From assembly GCA_025924495.1 (NCBI GenBank), contig JAICIG010000239.1:1-11964 (forward strand): a stretch of 11,964 bases of DNA. The letters are read 5' to 3'. A program made the position numbers and the translations under genes. A model generated the notes under the pieces. The model had not been told where the DNA came from, did not search any database, and saw only the letters and a program-made list of their open reading frames with translations. Each line of letters starts with the position of its first letter. Position 1 is the first letter of the stretch. The DNA comes from Pirellulales bacterium. Lineage in GTDB: Bacteria > Planctomycetota > Planctomycetia > Pirellulales > JAICIG01. Shown here in pieces: positions 7,649 to 11,964 of the stretch.

Positions 7649-10600
7649 TCCGCACCCTCCTCGAGATCTGGATGCGGATTCTTTAGCGCCGCCAGGTACG
7701 TCGTGCGCGGCTCGGTGTTCAAGTCTTCAAGCAAGGAATAGTGCAGGGGCGAGTCCTTCCACTGCGTCACCTCCGCCTGCTCGTCGTTCATGTCGCCGAA
7801 GCTGATGGCTCGCGTCGGGCAAACCGCCTGGCAGGCCGTCAGCACATCGCCGTCAACGATGCGGCGATCTTCCAGTTGAGCGCCGATCTCTCCTTGGCGA
7901 ATCCGCTGCACGCAATAGCTGCACTTTTCCATCACCCCGCGCGAGCGAACCGTCACGTCGGGGTTGTATTGCATGCGAGTGGTCGGCGTCTCGAAGTCAG
8001 CAAAGGCCAGGAAATTGAATCGTCGCACCTTGTAAGGGCAGTTGTTCGAACAGAAACGCGTGCCGACGCAGCGGTTGTAGATCATTTCGTTAAGCCCCTC
8101 GCTGCTATGCACCGTCGCGGCGACCGGACAGACATACTCGCATGGAGCATTCTCGCAGTGCATGCAAGGGACCGGTTGAAAGTAAAAGCCGTCCGGCGCA
8201 TCGGCGGCGCCGTGCATGTAACGATCGACGCGCAACCAGTGCATCTCTCGCCCGGCGGCGACCTGCTCAAGGCCGACCACCGGAATGTTGTTCTCGGCCT
8301 GGCATGCGACCATACACGCCTCGCAGCCGATGCAGGCGGTCAGGTCGATCGACATGCCCCACTTGTGCTTTGGCGTCTTGTAATCGAACGGCTCATACAG
8401 ATTCAACGGTTCGTGCGACGGCAGTCGCACTTCTTCGATCAGATGCTCGCTCGGTTCTGCAGCGCTGCGCGGGTCTTTCTGGTATTTCGCCAGCGTGGCG
8501 GCGCGCACGACATCACGGTCTTCCAGCGAATGATGCTGTTGCACGCAAGCTACGAGCTGCGTCGCATCAGTCTTGACGACCTTGAGACCGCGAGCAAACC
8601 ACGGCGCGTCCGCCGTACGCAATGCGTAGGCATTGCAGCCGACGGCATTGCTCCCGTCGCCGCCAATTCTTCCGGCGCGCTGCCGGCCGTGGCCCAGATA
8701 TAGGGCCACCGTGCCGTCGACGTGGCCAGGCATAATCCACAGCGGCGCATAGATCATGCGCTCGCCGAGCCGGAGTTCGATCACCGGCTGATGGTGGCCG
8801 CCATGCTCGCCGCCATGGGCATAGCCGCCCATCTCAAGACCGAGCCGCGAGGCAGTCTGCGGGCTCATCATCGCGGCGTTGCCCCAGGCCAGCTTGGTCA
8901 ACGGCTTGGGCAGTTCTTGCAACCAACCGTTATTCGCATAACGGCCGTCGAAGATCGTCGGATCCGGCAGGAAGAGAAGCTCGAGCTCGTCTGCGGCGCC
9001 CGCGGGCTCGCCTTTCGCCTGCGTTAGGCTTCCGTCTGCCATCTCATTGAAGGAGCGCAGGCGGTCTTGCCAGTCGTCGACGAGCGAGACCTTTTTTTCG
9101 CGAGCCGCCGTGTCGGGGACAATCCCGTCATGGACGGCTGTTTGCCAATAAACCTCAAAATCATTTGCCGGCGCGCTCTCCTCGTTATCGTCATCTCCGC
9201 TTTTCGCAACATTCTCTTTCCAATGCTGTCGCCAGGCGTCTCGCACAATCTCACGACCTGGCGTCGACAGGCCGTTGGCGATGAGCGAGATGACCTCATG
9301 GATCGAGCGGCCTTCGTAGAGCGGCTCGATCAGCGGTTGCACGATCGTCGCCGTGCCGTCGAATGCCCGCGCGTCGGACCAGCATTCGAGATAATGCGCC
9401 GCCGGCAAATGCCAATGACAATGCTCGGCGGTCTCATCCTGATGCAGGCCGAAGTGAACGCGTAGCGGAACATGCTTGAGCTGTTCAGCAAAATTGAGCT
9501 CTACCGGCGCGGTGAGCACAGGATTGGCGTCCAAGATCACAAGCAACTTGATCTTGTTCTGTTGCGCGTCGTCGACCAGGTCGGCCAGCGACTGTTGCTG
9601 CTTTTCCCGCCGCATTGCGACCGGCTCAATGAATTTGACGGTCTCGCCGACGTTACCTAGCAACGAGTTGATGGCGTGAGCCAGCAGATGCACGCTCGCG
9701 GGCTGACGTTCGCCGGCTAACACGAGCGACTTGCCGCGATGCGCCTTCAGATCGGCGACTGCGGCGGCTAACCAGGCCTCGGTTGCATCATCCCCTTTCC
9801 ATTCTTCGTCGTTTTGTAATGCGCCAAGCCGGGCGGCCAGCGCGCGGGCCAGTTGCTGAAGACCGCGAGACTTAAGAGCCAATCGGTGGTCGGCCTTGGC
9901 GCCCGTACAACTGACCGCCGTTTCAGCCACATACAGGCGGTTCATTTCCGCTTTGCCGGCATCATCGGCCGCCCTCCGTACGCGGCGTCGATCCATGAAG
10001 TCGCGGGCATAGCGGAGCGAGGCCGGGCCGAAGGTCAAGAAATCGGCGTCGAGCGATACCACGATGTCCGCTTTGGAGAAATCGTACGTCGCGTCGAGCA
10101 CTTCGCCAAAGGCCGCCTTGCTCGCCTGCTCGGCGGCGCTGCGATCAATCGGCTCGTACACGCACCACTTGGCTTCAGGCCAGGTTTTGAGCAACTGGTT
10201 GATTTGTCGCTCGAGCGTGGGCGAAACAATGCTGCCGCTCAGGAGCCGCACGCCCGCGCCGCCATGTTTGTCTTGCGCTCGCGCTGCGTTGTTTATCGCC
10301 GCCCCCGCTCGTTCCCAGGTGCGCGTCTTGCCCAAATGCGTGACGGCCTGAGACCGGTCAGGATCATACAGCGTAAGAACCGAAGCCTGGCAGAAGATGT
10401 CGGTCGCCCCGAGACTGGCGGGATGATCTGGATTGCCTTCGATCTTTGTCGGCCGCCCGGCGTGGCTTTCCACGAGTAGACCGATTGCCGCGCCGCCATG
10501 CGTCATTGCCGTTGCGTAAAAGAGCGGTTTACCGGGAACGCCGTCTTCAGGGGGCTGCACATACGGCACGATTTCATCCGAAGGCGCCGGGCGCACCGAG

Positions 10601-10836
10601 CACCCATTGATCCCCGCCAAGGCCAGCGAGGCGCCCATCAATGTCAGAAACTTGCGACGGTTGAGGCTGTCGGGCCAGACGTCGGCCTGCTCGGGAAACT
10701 CCTGCCGCATCAATTCCTGAAACTCGGCCGTCTCGCTGAGTTCCTCGAGGCTGCGCCAGAAACGACGCGCCCTCGGCGTAGCGCAGCGCTGTTGCAACAA
10801 AGCGAGTCCGGCGGAGAGATCGTGTCGGCGACTCAT
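7645..10836 (-). CDS. actB: Alternative complex III large Fe-S subunit ActB (molybdopterin-oxidoreductase-like plus ferredoxin domain)
   Basis: ActB is the periplasm-facing Fe-S subunit that carries electrons from quinol at ActC to the haem subunits. The 1063-residue protein starts with an extended Tat-type leader: a WRSLEELSETAEFQE segment (27-41), then the twin arginines Arg60-Arg61 in NRRKFLTLMGASLALAG, ending near Cys79, a possible lipidated cysteine. Residues ~85-780 match the molybdopterin-oxidoreductase-like region, which in known ActB binds no molybdenum. The C-terminal ferredoxin domain holds 15 cysteines in cluster-binding positions: 835, 838, 841, 845; 891, 894, 899, 903; 923, 929, 933; 972, 975; 1002, 1006. 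That count fits three 4Fe-4S plus one 3Fe-4S cluster, as described for Rhodothermus. A His-rich stretch (673-682) is unusual. No obvious ribosome site precedes the ATG, so it probably depends on coupling to actA through the ATGA overlap. Confidence 0.97.
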   Translation of the reverse strand: MSRRHDLSAGLALLQQRCATPRARRFWRSLEELSETAEFQELMRQEFPEQADVWPDSLNRRKFLTLMGASLALAGINGCSVRPAPSDEIVPYVQPPEDGVPGKPLFYATAMTHGGAAIGLLVESHAGRPTKIEGNPDHPASLGATDIFCQASVLTLYDPDRSQAVTHLGKTRTWERAGAAINNAARAQDKHGGAGVRLLSGSIVSPTLERQINQLLKTWPEAKWCVYEPIDRSAAEQASKAAFGEVLDATYDFSKADIVVSLDADFLTFGPASLRYARDFMDRRRVRRAADDAGKAEMNRLYVAETAVSCTGAKADHRLALKSRGLQQLARALAARLGALQNDEEWKGDDATEAWLAAAVADLKAHRGKSLVLAGERQPASVHLLAHAINSLLGNVGETVKFIEPVAMRREKQQQSLADLVDDAQQNKIKLLVILDANPVLTAPVELNFAEQLKHVPLRVHFGLHQDETAEHCHWHLPAAHYLECWSDARAFDGTATIVQPLIEPLYEGRSIHEVISLIANGLSTPGREIVRDAWRQHWKENVAKSGDDDNEESAPANDFEVYWQTAVHDGIVPDTAAREKKVSLVDDWQDRLRSFNEMADGSLTQAKGEPAGAADELELLFLPDPTIFDGRYANNGWLQELPKPLTKLAWGNAAMMSPQTASRLGLEMGGYAHGGEHGGHHQPVIELRLGERMIYAPLWIMPGHVDGTVALYLGHGRQRAGRIGGDGSNAVGCNAYALRTADAPWFARGLKVVKTDATQLVACVQQHHSLEDRDVVRAATLAKYQKDPRSAAEPSEHLIEEVRLPSHEPLNLYEPFDYKTPKHKWGMSIDLTACIGCEACMVACQAENNIPVVGLEQVAAGREMHWLRVDRYMHGAADAPDGFYFQPVPCMHCENAPCEYVCPVAATVHSSEGLNEMIYNRCVGTRFCSNNCPYKVRRFNFLAFADFETPTTRMQYNPDVTVRSRGVMEKCSYCVQRIRQGEIGAQLEDRRIVDGDVLTACQAVCPTRAISFGDMNDEQAEVTQWKDSPLHYSLLEDLNTEPRTTYLAALKNPHPDLEEGAE

Positions 10837-11492
10837 CGATGGCAGATCGTGCAGCTAGTGAGGGCGGTTGGATCGTCGACGTCGTATTCCTGGCACAGTC
10901 GCTTGCCCAGCGACAACTGGTCCTCGGGCTTTTGGTATTTCATGTCGAACACATCCTTGCGCGGGCGAATGTGCTCTTGGGGATGGCGGTGGCAATCGAG
11001 GCACCATTCCATCAATAGCGACGGCGCCCGGTAGGTAAACGGCATCTCGTCGATCCGATCGTGACATGACGAGCAGCCGATCCCCTTGTGTACGTGAATG
11101 CTGTGGTCGAAGTAGACGAAGCCCGGCAGGTTGTACACGCGGCGCCAGCGCAGCGGCTCGCTTGTCTTATAGCTGTCGCGGACGGGGGCGAGCATCGAGC
11201 TGCCAACCCATATTTGCGAGTGACAATTCATGCACGTCTTCGTGGCGGGCATGCCTGCAAACGCCGAGTGTTCAACCGAGTCGTGGCAGTAGCGGCAATC
11301 GATTCCCAGCACGCCGACATGATGCTGATGGCTGAACGGAACGGGTTGTTCTCGCACGACCCCCGCATTCGTACCGTACGATGAGCGCGTATAAATGAGC
11401 GAGGTCCAAATCAGCCCTGCCAGACATGCCAGCGATCCCGCGATGCTCGCAGTGGACAGGAAATTCATTGCTCGCGGGAAAACTTGCGGCAT
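10833..11492 (-). CDS. actA: Alternative complex III pentahaem cytochrome c subunit ActA
   Basis: ActA is the membrane-anchored pentahaem cytochrome c of ACIII. With the start chosen here the protein has 219 residues, one N-terminal membrane helix (about 13-33) and five CxxCH haem motifs: CRYCH (66-70), CMNCH (87-91), CSSCH (140-144), CLDCH (164-168) and CTICH (214-218), the last one residue from the C-terminus, as is usual in this family. I prefer the ATG at 11492 because it gives the family-typical beginning MPQVFPRAMN and has AGGAG nine bases upstream. An in-frame GTG at 11606 would add 38 residues without family character. It is the first gene of the operon; its stop overlaps the actB start (ATGA). 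Confidence 0.95.
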   Translation of the reverse strand: MPQVFPRAMNFLSTASIAGSLACLAGLIWTSLIYTRSSYGTNAGVVREQPVPFSHQHHVGVLGIDCRYCHDSVEHSAFAGMPATKTCMNCHSQIWVGSSMLAPVRDSYKTSEPLRWRRVYNLPGFVYFDHSIHVHKGIGCSSCHDRIDEMPFTYRAPSLLMEWCLDCHRHPQEHIRPRKDVFDMKYQKPEDQLSLGKRLCQEYDVDDPTALTSCTICHR

Positions 11493-11501
11493 CGCGTCGG
11501 G

Positions 11502-11506
11502 CTCCT
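11502..11506 (-). promoter_or_regulatory. Ribosome binding site of actA
   Basis: On the minus strand this reads AGGAG, nine bases before the ATG at 11492. It decides the actA start against the upstream in-frame GTG at 11606, which has no comparable site. Confidence 0.7.
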
Positions 11507-11619
11507 GCGCACCGATTGCGGCCTGGGCAGCCGCCGACCTTTGAGATTCGGATTGCGATTGCAAACCGTATGCCGCTACGGGACTAGTTAGCGGCCATCT
11601 GGCCACTGGCGTGTGCCGC

Positions 11620-11631
11620 TTGCGCGCGCAA
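11620..11631. repeat. 12-bp perfect palindrome TTGCGCGCGCAA
   Basis: A perfect twelve-base palindrome lies about 130 bases upstream of the actA ATG. It could be a dimeric regulator site or simply a chance result of the alternating GC run. No family assignment is possible. Confidence 0.35.
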
Positions 11632-11697
11632 CGTCAATTGTTCGCGACAGGGTGTGAAACCCCTGCTCACAAACGAACGCGTAGAGTGCGTTCAGCG

Positions 11698-11724
11698 TTG
11701 GCGCCTGCGACCATTTGGCGCCAA
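11698..11724. promoter_or_regulatory. Perfect 8-bp inverted repeat, candidate operator or hairpin
   Basis: TTGGCGCC (11698-11705) and GGCGCCAA (11717-11724) form a perfect eight-base-pair dyad with an eleven-base spacer. The right arm is also part of a ten-base palindrome TTGGCGCCAA (11715-11724), so TTGGCGCC occurs twice as a direct repeat 17 bases apart. The element is next to the weak promoter candidate and could be an operator or a leader hairpin. On the plus strand it is followed by TTTCT, a poor terminator tail. Function is inference. Confidence 0.4.
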
Positions 11725-11808
11725 TTTCTACAGCGGTTGGCTCGCGACGCAAAATCCCCAGGCGAGTGGTCGCCTTGGTGCTTCCAGTGCGTTGAATTCG
11801 GCCTCGCT

Positions 11809-11831
11809 GGTCAAACACAAACCCATTGACC
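11809..11831. repeat. Inverted repeat GGTCAA-N11-TTGACC
   Basis: Six-base arms at 11809-11814 and 11826-11831 are exact inverse complements with an eleven-base spacer. It lies 57 bases past the stop of the preceding minus-strand gene and far upstream of actA, so it might be an operator half-site pair or a weak hairpin. No T-tract follows on the minus strand. Confidence 0.35.
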
Positions 11832-11887
11832 CGCGCCGCCGCGCAAATCCAAGCGAACCGCCGGATCCGGCAGCCAGGCGCGTCGGC

Positions 11888-11964
11888 TTACTCGATTTCG
11901 AGAATCTCGCCCGAGGCGGAAAAATCTATGTCTCGCACTTTGCCGCGCGGGTCTTTGCCGCGCA
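11888..11964 (-). CDS. C-terminal end of an upstream gene, possibly PepSY-like (5' end outside window)
   Basis: A minus-strand frame is open from the window edge and ends at TAA (11888-11890). The 24 visible residues include GKVRDIDFSASGEILEIE, which has the alternating-strand pattern and Gly turn seen at the end of PepSY-type domains (a charged strand, then an S/A-x-G-E/K-hydrophobic strand ending in acidic residues). Too little is present to name it. It is separated from actA by 395 bases and so probably belongs to another transcript. Confidence 0.5.
   Translation of the reverse strand, partial: RGKDPRGKVRDIDFSASGEILEIE

Larger units (their letters stand above)
11493..11887. other. Non-coding region upstream of the ACIII-caa3 operon
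   Basis: These 395 bases lie between the stop of the preceding gene and the actA start and hold the only place in the window where the operon promoter can be. I see no convincing gene; a 76-codon minus-strand frame at 11588-11818 has no recognisable protein character. I see no strong sigma-70 promoter. The best weak candidate on the minus strand is TAGAAA (11725-11730) with TTGCGT (11747-11752) sixteen bases upstream. Several inverted repeats are present and listed separately. I found no clear T-rich terminator for the preceding gene. Confidence 0.6.

Noticed and set aside
7741..8703. Plus-strand open frame of 320 codons
   Set aside because: It is antisense to the ferredoxin part of actB, where all 15 cluster cysteines are in frame. 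No domain is recognisable in the plus-strand product.
9853..10479. Plus-strand open frame of 208 codons
   Set aside because: Antisense to the conserved molybdopterin-like region of actB and without recognisable features.
11648..11665. Hairpin CAGGG...CCCTG
   Set aside because: Only five base pairs with an eight-base loop and no T-tract; too weak to call a terminator.
11588..11818. Minus-strand 76-codon frame in the leader region
   Set aside because: No ribosome site, no recognisable family, and it overlaps the inverted repeats. I treat the region as non-coding, though a small unknown gene cannot be excluded.
1..11964. CRISPR array, tRNA, rRNA, insertion sequence or phage genes
   Set aside because: No regularly spaced repeats, no tRNA-like cloverleaf, and no transposase or integrase motifs were seen; all the coding space is taken by the respiratory operon.

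Overview
The window holds one long minus-strand operon. In transcription order, from the right edge leftward, it encodes the six core subunits of alternative complex III (actA, actB, actC, actD, actE, actF), an unrecognised two-helix membrane protein, an SCO/SenC copper chaperone, and subunits II and I of an A2-type caa3 cytochrome c oxidase. The coxA gene runs off the left edge. The DNA is GC-rich, and the gene order and protein style resemble Planctomycetota or other ACIII-bearing phyla such as Acidobacteriota and Verrucomicrobiota. A planctomycete is my best guess, but nothing in the window proves it.

Layout from right to left: 11888-11964 is the C-terminal tail of another minus-strand gene, possibly PepSY-like. 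11493-11887 is a non-coding stretch with inverted repeats that should carry the operon promoter. 10833-11492 is actA (pentahaem cytochrome c). 7645-10836 is actB (molybdopterin-oxidoreductase-like fold without cofactor role, fused to a four-cluster ferredoxin domain). 6236-7648 is actC (NrfD-like quinol subunit). 5607-6239 is actD (DUF3341). 4894-5610 is actE (monohaem lipoprotein cytochrome c). 3653-4897 is actF (second NrfD-like membrane subunit). 2845-3660 is the two-helix protein. 1934-2848 is SCO. 933-1937 is coxB with a fused cytochrome c domain. 1-936 is partial coxA.

Working together, ACIII would oxidise membrane quinol at ActC, pass electrons through the ActB Fe-S clusters and the ActA/ActE haems to the cytochrome c domain of CoxB, then through CuA to haem a and the haem a3/CuB centre of CoxA, where O2 is reduced. 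SCO would load CuA. No free cytochrome c is encoded in the window, which fits a direct ACIII-caa3 supercomplex.

Every one of the nine gene junctions overlaps. Eight are four-base ATGA overlaps and one is an eight-base overlap, so the ten genes look tightly co-translated. The known part is the respiratory module. The least explained parts are the two-helix protein between actF and SCO, a His-rich insert in ActB, an enlarged linker in ActE, and the dyad-rich upstream region.
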